Assembly: GCA_029378245.1 (NCBI GenBank)
Contig: JARKIF010000002.1
Location: 2,728,001 to 2,792,000, forward strand
DNA: 64,000 nt
Source: Roridomyces roridus
Lineage: Eukaryota > Basidiomycota > Agaricomycetes > Agaricales > Mycenaceae
Direction: 5' to 3'
The position numbers and the translations under genes are program-made. Below are positions 10,648-22,900 of this stretch, in pieces (positions within the stretch are counted from its first letter, which is position 1; each line of letters begins with the position of its first letter). The notes under the pieces were generated by a model that saw only the letters and a list, made by a program, of their open reading frames with translations, was not told the DNA's origin and did no database searches.

Positions 10648-11635
10648 TTATTCGATATCGTGAAGATGCCTATACGTGGGTCAGGGGAGATGCTCGTGAA
10701 GGAGATGATGTTGACTCACTGTCCGAGTACCTTGTTCATCTTGAACATGTCAATCTTGTCGACGTTGAAGACGGGGCGAAGGCGAGGATCACAGATAATC
10801 TCCCGGCCGTTGTTCGGGTTTTGCTGGCGGGGTTCGTTGGGTGATACTGTTTCGGCGAAAATGAGCGCACATACCAATTCATTCGACTTTATGTATGCCC
10901 ATAGTTGTTTCACGACCTGAGGTCGAGACAATCTGTCCACACCAAGGAGAGCGGCCAGAGGTTCGCTAATACTCTGTTAGCTCGAGTAGAAGAGAACGGG
11001 ATAACAAACCTGAGGATATACGGTTTCGCAAAGCCGCCCTTGGCAGCCCCGCCTTCAGACGACCTCTTCTTCTTCGCAGGCCGCTTCCCTTGAGGAGAAT
11101 CACTGTCCTCGTCCGTGTCAATCATTTCAGCACTCTTGGCCTTTGACTTTTTCTTGCTTGCCGAGGCATTCTTGGGTGCAGCTTTGGACTTGGTCGAACT
11201 TCGACGCGTCCGACCGTTGATCTCGCTTGATAATTGACGCGCTAACTCGGCGTCGCTGAGTTCCCGCTGCACCGCCTTCTTGGACTTTTTAGCTGGCGAG
11301 GGATTGTCGTCCGTCTCCTCCTCCGGTACGTCTTCGTCGTCCTCGCTTTGCCGCCGCTTGCGCGAGGCCGTTACCGGCACTGGCGGCTCCTCTTCCTCTT
11401 CTTCGGCCTCGGAGTCGTCCTGGCTCCCATTCGCGCCCTGGACCCTTTCAAACACCCGAGCTATAACAGCGTCCACTGCGTCGCGGTGCTCTTTCAGCAG
11501 CGAAGGCGTCAACGAGGGATCAATCTGCTGAAGCTGCTTCCTGACGCGCTTCGCACTGATTGTGGTCAAATCTGTGCCAGGGGCGGACAAAATGGCGACA
11601 ATGTGGGGCTCCAGGGCATCAATATCGAGAGCCAT
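10648..11635 (-). CDS. UAF30-like chromatin protein with DEK_C and SWIB/MDM2 domains
   Basis: Nuclear protein of the yeast Uaf30/Tri1 class, which acts in RNA polymerase I upstream activation or on chromatin. From ATG 11635 the first 75 residues form a DEK_C-like helical domain (ISAKRVRKQLQQIDPSL). Then come an acidic tract and a lysine-rich, Ser-rich linker with several nuclear-localisation-like clusters (KKSKAKS, KRPAKKKR). The SWIB domain is assembled from four exons: LSRPQVVKQLWAYIKSNE, QNPNNGREIICDPRLRPVF and DKIDMFKMNKVLGQHL. The final tiny exon ends HLHDIE with TAA at 10648-10650. It is convergent with the zinc-finger gene (186 bp apart). Assignment to a specific paralogue is not possible from sequence alone. 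Confidence 0.87.
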
Positions 11636-11777
11636 GGTCAGGGTAGTCCCGTGAACAAGACTTTCTAGACAATCGTTCAGGTGAGGTTGATTGAGCACAA
11701 GTGATTCGGATCAAAAGCCCCTCTAAGAATAATTTATTTACATGCAATCGGAAAGCACTATTACTGATACATGAGAG

Positions 11778-14700
11778 TTATCGTAGAACCGCCCATTCAT
11801 CCCGTTCGGCGCCTGCTTCGGGGAAACGGCCGTTGGCAGGAGGAGGATTGTCCCCGGCTGCTGGTTGCTGCTCCCGTCGCATCCTGTCCACAATACGCGT
11901 ACGCACGTATACAAGCACCGACACGGCCAAGCACAGCAGCAACAGAAGGACCGTGTCCGAAAAGTCGTCCGTGTCTCCATCACGTCCGCCCATGTAATCG
12001 TCGGGCCCAAACTCCGTGTCTCTGTCCTGTTGTTCTGCGTTTCTGCGGTCTCGCGCCCACTTCCGAAACGTTAATTGGGGTAACAGCGTGTGCGCTAAAA
12101 CAACGAACCTGGATGGGGTCCTCGTCATCCTGAGGACCTTGCGAGCCTTTCCGTCGTCGGAAGTCCTCGCTCGCCTTTCCCAGATACCAACCAGAGCCAT
12201 CCTCTTCATCGTGATATGCTCTTTCTTGCTCCAATGCAGCATCTTCAACGGGGTTCTGCTCTGGGTCGAGAGTACGCATGTCTTTTTTCGGATGCGACAC
12301 TGCAGAAATCGAATGAGCCATTTGCCAAAAATGTTATTCGCACGAACCGATTTCCTCCTCATCCAAAGTCCAAATGTTCAGCCCATCTTGGCCGCCCATG
12401 AGAGAGTGCCAGATGCTCTTGGCATACAACTTGATCAATGAAAGGTACACAGGGAACGAAGCCTCGACGTTGGTATCCAATGCCATATCGTAGTGTCGTT
12501 TGGCCAGATGGAAGTCCTAGAAGACATACAGTGAGCTGTGTGCTCGACTCGGCCATTAACGAACCTGTGGCACTCCGACCCCATTCTCATACATCCAACC
12601 CAAATTCCACATGGCAAGCGCGCTTTGCTGTGTGTCCGCTGCGGCCTGGTAATACTTGGCAGCCTTCTCAAACCGCACCGCCTCGGACTCTTCCCAAACA
12701 CCCAGGCCATGGTAGTAATAGTCACCAACTTTGACTAGGGCATCGATGTTGCGCTGAGCGGCCGCGCGAGTCCATTGCGTTAGTGCAAGACGGGCAGTTT
12801 CATTGGAAGGGTTTGTGGGTGCAAAGCGAGTCAGTCTCAGCACACTCTTGTCTGCAAGGCATGTAAGTGCCAAAATGTAAAGAAAGAGCCAGCCGCACCT
12901 TGATCCAACACATACGCTAGATTATTCTGCGCTATCTCGGAGCCCCTTTCTGCCGCTAGCCACCACTTCAGCATGGCCGCCTCCCTCCCACGGTCCGTAC
13001 CGCTCATCCAGGCGACTTGAGCATCCCTCAGTAGATCATCACCCCATACACCTCGTTCCGAGACAGTTTTGTAGAACGAGACGGCCATCGCACACGAGCT
13101 AGAGGCCGCAGGAGGCGGCATCCCGGGCGTATCCGCGTAGGCAGAGTGGATCTGTCCCAGATAATAATACGCCTCGAATGGCGATCCATGTAGAACCGCA
13201 GTCTCGAAGAGCCCCGAGGCCAACATTATCTCACCATTTTCTGGTCCCAAGTAAGTATGAAAGATAAGCATGAACAAGTTGATTCACCGAAATGATGCTT
13301 CCCCAAGTTGATCTGCGCCTCGGCGAGTTCTTGACCAGCAGCAGCGGAGAAATACGCCAGGGCCTTTTTTGGGTCCGCTTTCAGAGAGGGAACAAGGCCA
13401 TCCCTCCAGATGATGCCGAGGCCATTCTGGCACTCCCTGTCCCCATGCTCGCTCCCTCTTTCAAACCACATCTTGGCGACGGCCGGGTCCGCCTTGACGC
13501 CTTCGCCTCTCAGATACATGCGACCAAGGAAAGCAGCACTGGAAGCGGCGAGCAATATGGGCGCATTTTCGTCCTTCAAATTCGTCGGCGCATATTGAAG
13601 GGGATTGATGGGGTCTCTGGGCCAGACTTGTCGGGCGATCAAAAGGAAATAGTGTCGTGCTCTTTCATAATCCCGCGGGACTGCTCCAACACCTTCGCCG
13701 CCCGATGCGATACCTCCTCTTGAAGAATAGATACTGCCCTGATAGAAAATTTTCCCCAGACGGTAGGCGAATTCGATCTCCTTTCGGTCGGCGTTGAACT
13801 AAATGGAGGTGAGGAGATGCTTCCACGTCATTAGGGGAAACCGACCAAGTAGTAGTCAAGAATGTCCTCCCAGGTTTCTCCGGACGCCTGCGATATGCCT
13901 GCTTTGATAGCTGCTCTTTGCGCGTTGGGTCCTGTGGATGCTACACTGGCGCCCGGTCCATAGACACCGCCCACGAGATCGGACAACCTCGTAGCTGTCT
14001 GCGGAAGGGTACGACCACCCGGTGGACCAGAGGCGAACATGCTCATCGCTGTTGCGATGAGCTCGAGTCGCACCAGATGTGGAGAAACAGACGTACCTTG
14101 TTGCGCAGCCCGTTCATACCAACCCACAGCCCGATTGCAGTCCTCCAAGGTACCAATACCGCTCCAGTATCGGTAAGCGAGTGCCATCTGAGCGCCCTTG
14201 TCGCCGCCATTGGCGGCAAATGTGTAGTAGAGTTGCGCCCGTCCCTGATCAACCGGGACAACTCTTTGGTATCCCGTGGCGTGGAAGAAAGCGAGATATC
14301 CTTGGGAAGACGCGTTTCCGGTGGCATACGCATGAGTTTTGAAGGCATCGTACGCGAGTTTGGGGTCGGAGGGGAAGTGTTGAGAAGGAGGGAACTTGAA
14401 AGAAATCTAGAACTGCAATTGATCCAGATCAAAAGAAACGCACCAGGGATATGTAGCCCAGTGTGTACCATGCCTCGGCGTTTCCCAGAGCGGCGGAATG
14501 TTGCAACAGGTCAATGACCTTTATTGCCTTGCCTTTCGCCTCTTCTCGCTTCGTCCTCGACTCCTTGCCGGCTCCAGAAAGCGCAAGGTTTACAAACTGC
14601 CGCTGGAGCTTGACTGCAAAACGGGTAATGCTGGCCAGTGGGCCCTGACCCTGTACATTGATATTCGGAGACAAGGCCGAGAGTAATGACCGGGAATTTT

Positions 14701-15086
14701 GTGGATTTGCCGAATGACCATAGGTGTGCAGCGGCGGATTGGCGGTTAAAGTGGATAACGTATTGAGAGCTTGCTTGTAGGCTCTGGTAGCTGGAAACTC
14801 TGAATAATCTCAGAGTTAAGCAAGGCCGAACCAATACCTTCCGTTACTTGATCAAGGTCCGCATTGCTCTGGGTGCGAATTATGCACCATTCAGCGCAGA
14901 TGAAGAGAAGGTTGCTCACTGTCTTGGTTTCCCCGTTGACTGCAGGTTCATTCGCGACGGCTTGCTGAATGGATCATGAGCACGGAACAGAGGAATGACA
15001 GAGGCCAGTACATCGTTTGCAGCGGCGACGACGACAAGGAGGGCCACGAGACCAAAAGTGAGCCAAGACGCCTGTTTTGTCTTCAT
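11778..15086 (-). CDS. HRD3: Hrd3/SEL1L-like ERAD ubiquitin-ligase subunit
   Basis: ER membrane protein that recruits misfolded lumenal proteins to the Hrd1 ubiquitin ligase. ATG 15086 opens a signal peptide (WLTFGLVALLVVVAAANDV). A long lumenal region of Sel1-like repeats follows over about 12 exons, for example EAWYTLGYI, GAQMALAYRYWSGIGT, SSAAFLGRMYLRGEGVKADP, ECQNGLGIIWRDGLV, AQNNLAYVLDQ and ALAMWNLGWMYENGVGV. The C-terminus has an acidic linker, one membrane span (TVLLLLLCLAVSVLVYV) and a short cytosolic tail ending at TAA 11778-11780. Signal peptide, repeats and one C-terminal anchor are the Hrd3 layout. Its start lies 182 bp from the divergent Rex2 gene, so they share a promoter region. 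Individual exon edges are approximate. Confidence 0.9.
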
Positions 15087-15268
15087 ATTCAGAGCATGGA
15101 AAGCAAAGCAAAGGTGCAGACGTGTAAGTCTGCGTGTCTCGCGGTCACGGCTTATTTCTTGCCGAGTGATGCGGCATCCGAATGCTTCTCGCTCGTGTCG
15201 CACGACACACTGTCTTCATCCCTCTCCGATCCTTCCACACACCAGCTACAAGACTCAGGCTCCCAAAA

Positions 15269-16308
15269 ATGACTAGCCGGCCTCTTTCCTATGGCGACGG
15301 GCCAATGGTCAGGGTGGACGCCGCTCACCTCATATTGCCAGCACTGAAGCTCCCACTTTTGCGCAGGTTTGGGTGGACTTGGAAATGACAGGGTTGAACG
15401 TCGACAAAGATCGGATTCTCGAGATCGCGGTACGTGAGCCCTCGTTTCGGCTGTGAGTCTCTCAACGACGTAGGTCCTAATCACGAATGGGAATCTGGAA
15501 CTGGTGGATGAAGGACTCCAGTTCGTCATTCGCACAGACAAGGCCCACTTGGATGGGTACGACGCGTCTTTCTTTCTCTTCTTGCATTCCCACATTCTGT
15601 GCAGGATGGATGAGTGGTGCACAAACCAGCACGGCCAAGTGGGTCCACGATCCACGCAGTTCTTTCCAAACTTGACTTGCTTCCAGTCGGGCCTCACGAA
15701 AGCGTGTCTGGAATCTCCTCACACACACGACGAGGTATCCAAAGCCGTGCTTGCATACATCAAGAAATGGGTTCCTTCAAGACGCACAGGGCTCCTCGCG
15801 GGCAACTCGGTGCATGCAGACCGAGCGTTCCTGGCAAAGCACATGCCCGAGATCATGGAGTGGCTGCATTACCGGTCTGTATTCCTCTTTACTTTAATGC
15901 TCTTGTACTCATACTTCTCCAGTATCATTGGTGAGTAGTGATTTTCTTTCAATGCAGAACAACCCCAACCGGCATCAAGACGTCTCTTCCGTCAAAGTAA
16001 GTCGCCGTTTTGCATCCATCAAATCCTTTGTGTTGACTTTACTCAGGAACTATCCAGGCGATGGTCTCTACATCTTTCATACCCGTCCTCCCAGTACTCA
16101 TCTTTCATCCCAGGTACCCTCAGCTAGGTATACCCAAACTGTCAGAGAGCAATCACCGGGCATTGGATGATATCAGAGGTTCAATCAAAGGTACTCGCAG
16201 CCCGCTCCTCGTCTTTCCGTGCTCAGACGAAGCATCGCAGAACTCCAGTGGTATCGCAAAAACATCTTTATCCCGCCTATCCAACCACCAGATGCCAGCA
16301 AGGCATAG
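15269..16308 (+). CDS. REX2: Oligoribonuclease (Rex2, DEDDh 3'-5' exonuclease)
   Basis: Degrades very short RNA oligonucleotides, usually in mitochondria and cytosol. Exons read VWVDLEMTGLNVDKDRILEI (the first acidic motif, D-x-E), then VLITNGNLELVDEGLQFVI, MDEWCTNQHGQ, GLLAGNSVHADRAFLAKHMP, YRIIDVSSVKELSRRWYP, SNHRALDDI and SIAELQWYRKNIF. All four DEDDh blocks are present; the last His and Asp are in HRALDD. The ATG at 15269 starts a short exon (MTSRPLSYGDGPM) without an obvious mitochondrial presequence. The final intron (about 16179-16226) has canonical GT-AG ends but joins two conserved exons out of phase, so the last 25 residues need a one-base correction or a non-canonical splice. TAG is at 16306-16308. 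Confidence 0.88.
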
Positions 16309-16418
16309 AAGACTCTACACCATGTATCGCTATTCGTTCAATGCAATCGCATTTATTTCTTGGTAAATTAAATATTAAGATAAGTATGTAAAGGTCCGTC
16401 TACTTGGTGCAAGGCAAG

Positions 16419-18569
16419 TTAGAAATCCCACAAAGTTCCAAAAGCTGGGATACCCTCCCGCATGCAACCCTCCATCATCTCTGCGTTGCCTGCAAAATAT
16501 GTCAGCCCCCGCACAGAGACACAGAACGAAAAAACCTACCCTGCATGTTTGAAGTGATGAAAACAACCTCGGCACCCCACTTCTCATACGTCTCTCTGAT
16601 CAACCTCATGACAACCGGCCTTCCACCTTTGACTTTCGAATCCCACAAAGTGTACTGTTCTGGAGGTAGTTTGTCGCGGATGAGTGAGGATATGGTGGTG
16701 CCAAAGGTCGCTTCTTGGTTTGAGCCCATCCAAATTAGGTGCCAGTCAGGACTCTGTTGCCGTTGAGTGCCAAGTCCAGCCACAGGCAAGACAAACGTAC
16801 CTGCAAGCAAGTCGATAGAGCAGCACCCAACCCAGTGCCCGTGCACACTCGAATACCCCGCTTGTACAATTTCGTCGTGTTGGAAAGATTCGCACACTAG
16901 AAAGCTTGGGATCAACACCACGGAAAGCTCCGGAAAGGTGGCAATACCGACCTTCAATTGCCGCGTCCAAAGATACGTGGGCGGATGATCCACGAGCTAC
17001 AAATACCGTTGATCAGTGTGTATCGGTACCGATTGCGCCGGAACATACCGACTGGGTGAAATCCCCCTGAACACCACAAATAAGGAAGTGCTCTCCACTG
17101 TTGCGCCCCTCGCTGATGATCCCAAATGCGTGAAACTCGAGCCAAGATCCTCGGGAAATCCTCGTGAGGAGCCCTTGCTGCATGCCGCGCTGGAAGCGGA
17201 TGATAGCGACTTTCGGAGAGGGCTGCGGTACGTCAGAGTGGATACTGTGTTGGAGTAAAGAAGAGACGGACGACTTCGACGACCACCGGAACTTTTCTCA
17301 AAGTAACCCACGGCATCACAATCCTTTGATCTGATCAGCCCGGCAAAAAGAATCGGCCAGGCAGGACTCACAAAAGAGACATGACTACGGCAAACCAAAA
17401 GTCTTGCTGCCTGACCAGGAAGGAGGCGCCGATATGCGCAGCCCGCCATGAGCGGGTGCTGACGTCATAACAATCGCCAAGGACGACGAAGACCCTGGAG
17501 ATTTGTTTGAGAATCGTCGGCTTCTCAGGTCTAGATTAGATGGGAATACGTACCAGGCTATGATCATATGCAGATGAGGATCTCCGAGTCGATAGAGAGA
17601 TAAAGGCGGGGACTTACTGGAGATTAAACTCAACCTGGTGTCTCTCATTAGTCGAGTTACAATTGAGCTCTGAGATTCGACTTACCACCCGATCAAACGA
17701 TGTCCAGCCTCGAAAATACTGATGACGGGATATTAAGCTATGCAGAAGCCACCGAGGAAGACCTCACTTGTGTCGGGAATTACGAATCCAGGGAAACTGC
17801 GGGGAAATATCAGCTTGCTTCATTCTCTTCGGCTGAAAGGAAACGCACGGCAAAGAGAACCGAAGCGGCTAATGTAAAGAACGTGATCAAACCAGAGACG
17901 ATAATCGAGGCCGGGTATCGGTCAGTGTTGGCTGTGATCCTGACCAAGCGAAAGAGCAGCCATAGCGTGCCCGAGACCGCGCAGCCGGAGTGGATACCGC
18001 CAAGGTGCTGTCCAGGTTGGCTTTCAGAGGCTGCCGTCGATAAAATGGAGGATATTTACCTGGAGCGTCGATGTGCAGGCTAGGCGAAACCGAAGGGGCG
18101 TCCACTGTGTTGTTCAGGGTCAGATTACAATGAGTGATGAGATGCGTACTTTGGCGAACAAAGTGTTGACGAGGAGGTACAGCAGTCGACCGAAAAACTC
18201 GTTCCGTACGAGGACCGCGACTTGCAAGTTGCCTAGGACGAAGGCGCCTGTGTACACTCTAGGATATTGCCAGGTCCCAGTGATGGCCAGAATGAGACCA
18301 ACAACGTTGAACGTCAGGACGAATGCGAAGAGTTTGCTGTGCTGGGGTCAGTCAAGCACGAGACGGTCGTAAGGAATGATCTACCGATAGGTGTTGAACC
18401 AGAGGCGAAAACTGACGGCTCGGGTGACCTTGGGCTTGTACCTGGCAGAAAAACGCAGTGGAGGAAGTTCCTTGCGTGGAAGGGTGGTCGACACGGACAA
18501 GGCACTGGTGTTTGCAGAGAGAGACACCGCAGCCTTTTCGACGTCCAGGGATGCCGCAGACGCAGACAT
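16419..18569 (-). CDS. Seven-span ferric-reductase-like membrane protein (like the C-terminal part of fungal NRPS-like proteins)
   Basis: From ATG 18569 a Ser-rich cytosolic head leads into several membrane segments: KLFAFVLTFNVVGLILAITG, FGRLLYLLVNTLF, GTLWLLFRLVRITANT, IIVSGLITFFTLAASVLFA. The motif GGIHSGCAVSG and the sequences HNIFEAGHRLIGW and FVVLGDCYDVSTRSW lie between or after spans. The soluble C-terminal part has WLEFHAFGIISEG, GVQGDFTQS, LIWMGSNQEATFGTTISSL, VLWDSK-like LWDSKVKGGRP and ends PAFGTLWDF at TAA 16419-16421. From memory of the family, this module occurs both alone and fused to adenylation domains of fungal NRPS-like enzymes annotated as ferric-reductase-like. Here no adenylation domain lies next to it. 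Substrate and cofactor are unknown. About ten exons; boundaries were inferred by eye. Confidence 0.72.
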
Positions 18570-19996
18570 TTGCGTATCTGCTGAGAGAGGGAATAGAGAA
18601 TGAAGCTGAATGTCCGGGGATTAAATAGGGTCCGCCACGCTCGGTATATTGTGACCGCAGGCATTGACGACGATAGTCCGAAATAGTCTATCCAACATCC
18701 GAGGAATGAAACCTTGCCTTCCGAAGATAGATTGGACAGGCACAAGCCGTGCGCTGACCTCATCTAGTGCACGGTCTAGATTACATGCCGGCGGTGACAA
18801 GTTTAGAATCTAGGAATCCGGTTTCAGCAGTTTCAGGAAAGAGATGAGTCTAATGGATTTTTGAGGATGTGATAGACAGGAGGGCTTATCGACCAAGCTT
18901 CACGGCTGGCAGTGAATATGCAAGAGCGACCTGAGCTGAAGTCTGAAGTTTCCGAATGCCGCGTCCACGTTGGGATAAGTTACGCACTCACCTCAAATCC
19001 TAGTTGTTTCAACAAGCGATGTCGGCAGGGCGATTGTGCACCACCGCCGGTGAATACCGCCATTGTATGGTTTTGCTGCCCGATTGTCGGAGCCGCGAGA
19101 ATCTAGTAAAGGGTGATGGGGCAACAAGCGTCAACACCGCCATCCGAGCGTGGTTACCTGGCTCCTCCGGCGTGTAATTCAGCCCCCGTCGGGGCAGGCG
19201 GCGACATTCCGCTCCCATGGGTGATCACACAGTCTAGACGGCTACCATCGGCCTAGGTGCGAAAAGCATTGAACGAGACGTAGCAGGCAGAATAGAAACC
19301 CGGGTAGTGAACAGACACAGGAAGTCGGTATCGGAGGACATGGTTGCTGAAACTTGAAAGACAGTGCGCCATCATTCCGAACAGGGCGTGGGAATAAAAC
19401 GGAATGTTCCAGTTTGGTCCAGCCATTGTCAAGTTCTTGCCACAAAAAACGTGGCTACCACAATATGCATCTATTGCTGGCGACTTCTCTCGCGATCCTT
19501 TTATTGACGACAATCGAAGATAGTTCAGGAATGCTCATTGCGCAAGGCCTAAGATTATAATGATACATTCATACGAGAAACACAACAGGAATAGAAACCC
19601 GGGTAGAGACGTCGGGGGCCTGGTCGCGTCTCTCAATCTGACACCGGTGTGGCACGACCGGACGACCTCGACGGGACCGGGAGAAAAACACCGCATCTTG
19701 AAGATGCGCGTAAATCATCAACGGATCGTGATGCGCTGTAACGTGACCGCGTTCCAACTAGAATCCGCCCCGAAGCCAGCAAGTTCTAGGTACCACTCAG
19801 AAACAGGGTTAATGCAGAGAACAATCTTTTCACTTGTACGAGCTCTTGTACGCCCGTCGCCAGTTCCATGTTCGGCTTTGGATCGGCGTTATTCGGGTTA
19901 GGGTTTATCAAGACGAGATTAATTTTTTTCAGTTGGAGTCATCGGCTACTCCCACTCATTCCAAACCTCGACTGGGCACACGCCTGAAGGTCGACC
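18570..19996. other. Intergenic region, no gene seen
   Basis: About 1.4 kb separates the ferric-reductase-like gene from the divergent carbamoyl-phosphate synthase gene. I find no frame with recognisable domains on either strand. An 18 bp sequence (GAATAGAAACCCGGGTAG) occurs twice about 300 bp apart, near 19290 and 19589. The right end presumably carries the carbamoyl-phosphate synthase promoter. Confidence 0.55.
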
Positions 19997-22900
19997 ATGC
20001 TCATAAAACCAGTAGGCCTGGCGCGCCTGCCCTCCTGCTTGCGACAGGCTTGCCGGGCACGCGCTTTTCACGCCCCAACACCCTCCCTTCGCGCAGTTGC
20101 TGCTCCTGCCGTTGGCGCGTACTCACCGAAAGACGGAGAGCACGTTCTCAACTCTCCCTCCGAGCTAGCCCGTCGCATATCAGCCAAAGTGCTCCCCAAA
20201 ATTCCCCGACCAGACGTCCAAAAGGTCGTCGTTGTGGGCAGCGGCGGTCTCAGCATTGGACAAGCCGGAGAATTCGATTATTCCGGCTCACAGGCACTCA
20301 AAGCTCTCAGCGAAGAGGGCGTCCAAGCCGTACTCATCAATCCTAACATCGCAACCTGGCAAACGTCTCACCAACTCGCATCAGAAGTGTATTTCTTGCC
20401 CATTACCTCGGACTATGTCGCATACGTCCTCGAAAAGGAACGGCCAGACGGAATACTCCTCACTTTCGGTGGACAGAGCGCGCTTAACGTTGGAATCGAG
20501 CTTGACCGCATGGGTGTCTTGGAACGGCTAGGCGTCAAGGTCTTGGGCACACCAATACGGACACTCGAGGTTTCGGAGGACCGGGATCTTTTCGTGCAGG
20601 CTCTCAAGGGTGTGTACACTTCTTTCTCCCTTTTCTCAAGCTAAAAAAAACCTCAATAGAAATCGACATCCCGGTCGCTCAGTCTACCGCTGTATCTTCG
20701 GTCAACGCAGCCCTGGCCGCTGCTGAAACCATCGGCTATCCCGTCATCCTGCGCTCTGCGTTTACCCTGGGTGGACTCGGTTCTGGTTTCGCCAATGACC
20801 CCGAGGAACTACGCGACTTGTCTGCCAAAAGTCTCAGTCTCAGTCCCCAGGTCCTCATCGAGCGTAGTATGAAGGGTTGGAAGGAGTTGGAATACGAGGT
20901 CGTCCGTGACGCCGCAGACGTATGTTGTCGTATCCGCTCATTTCAGATAAATTCAATTCCATTCAGAATACTATCATCTGTTGCAATATGGAAAACTTCG
21001 ACCCACTTGGCACGCACACCGGAGATTCTATCGTCGTTGCGCCATCGCAGACTTTGCCTGATGACGAGTACCATATGCTTCGCAGTGCAGCACTCAAGGT
21101 TATTCGCCATCTGGGTGTCATCGGTGAATGTAATATCCAGTATGCTCTCAATCCGACGTCCCGCGAGTACTGTGTCATCGAGGTCAATGCTCGGTAAGAT
21201 ATCGTTTCCATCCCGATCACTCGTATTCATCATAAATCTAGTCTGAGTCGGTCAAGTGCTCTTGCTTCCAAAGCCACGGGCTACCCATTAGCATACACCG
21301 CCGCCAAGATCGCCCTCGGACACACCCTTCCTGAGCTCCCAAATGCTGTCACAAAGACGACCACAGCATGCTTCGAACCCTCCCTCGATTACATCGTCAC
21401 CAAGATACCGAAATGGGATCTGGCCAAGTTCTCGTCCCAGGTAAACCGCGAGGTTGGCTCTGCGATGAAGTCCGTCGGAGAGGTCATGGCAATCGGCCGG
21501 ACATTTGAGGAGAGTCTGCAAAAGGCTATTCGGCAGGTCGACCCGCGGTGGAAGGGATTCGAGGTGTATATCGAGCCGGAGGACTTGGACACGGCTCTTT
21601 CGAAACCCACCGACATGCGGCTGTTCGCTATCGCATATGCGATGTACAACAGGGACTATACCGTTGACCAGGTGCATGACCTGACCAAGATCGACAAGGT
21701 GTGTTGCGCTCGTCCGTGATGCAATTTGACTGATCTGTTTTTCATCCAGTGGTTCCTCTACAAGATCGACAACATCGTTCAGACGCGACACGCGCTCAAA
21801 GCTGCCGGGTCGCTCGAAAACATCTCCCACGAGCTGATGATGCGTGCCAAACGGATGGGCTTCGCCGACGTGCAAATCGCCGACATTATCTCCTCCACAG
21901 AAGACGCTGTCCGTGCTGCACGGAAATCCCTGGGCATCACTCCCTTTGTCAAACAGATCGACACACTCGCGGCAGAGTACCCCGCCCACACGAACTACCT
22001 CTACACGACTTACAACGCCTCGGAGCATGACGTCGACTTCGACGAGCATGGGACGATGGTACTTGGCAGCGGGGTATATCGCATTGGAAGCAGCGTTGAA
22101 TTTGACTGGTGCGCGGTCACGTGTGCGCGGAAACTCAGGGACATGGGACAGAGGACCATTATGATCAACTATAATCCCGAGACGGTGTCGACGGATTTCG
22201 ATGAGGCAGATCGGTTGTATTTCGAGGAATTGGGGTATGAGAGGGTCATGGACATCTATGAGCTCGAGCAGAGTCAAGGGGTTGTTGTTAGCGTTGGAGG
22301 TGCGCGTTTCCTTTTTTTAATGCTTTTGATGTGCTGACCTCATCCAGGCCAACTGCCGCAAAACATCGCTCTTCGGCTCAAGAACACTGGCGTCAAGGTC
22401 CTGGGAACCGACCCCGAGCAGATCGACACTGCTGAGGATCGGCACAAGTTCTCTTCGGTTCTCGATAGCATCGGCGTTGATCAGCCCGAATGGACTGAAG
22501 TCACGACTCTGGGGGCGGCCAAGGCCTTTGCCAACAAAGTAGGATACCCCGTCCTCATTCGGCCGTCCTACGTGCTCTCAGGGGCGGCTATGAACGTGGT
22601 TTACGAAGAATCGGCGCTGGAATACAACCTGTCTGCCGCTGCTTCAGTCTCTCCTCTGCATCCTGTCGTGATCACCAAATTCATCGATGGTGCGCAGGAG
22701 ATTGACGTGGACGCTGTGGCGCATCAGGGGAAGCTGCTCGTGCACGCCGTCTCGGAGCACGTAGAGAACGCTGGTGTCCATTCCGGTGACGCCACTCTGG
22801 TGCTTCCTCCATTTTCTTTGGACGAGCAGGATATGAAGCGTCTCAAGACGATCGCGGAGAAGGTTGCTGTGGCGTTCAAGATCTCAGGGCCCTTCAATAT

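Noticed and set aside
16419..17648. Nicotinamide-nucleotide adenylyltransferase for the 16.4-17.6 kb exons
   Set aside because: The first impression came from single frames; once exons are joined, membrane spans and the GTLWDF ending fit the ferric-reductase-like family instead.
19893..19908. GGGTTAGGGTTTA, resembling telomere repeat
   Set aside because: Only about two units, in a gene-rich interior region; chance occurrence is likely.
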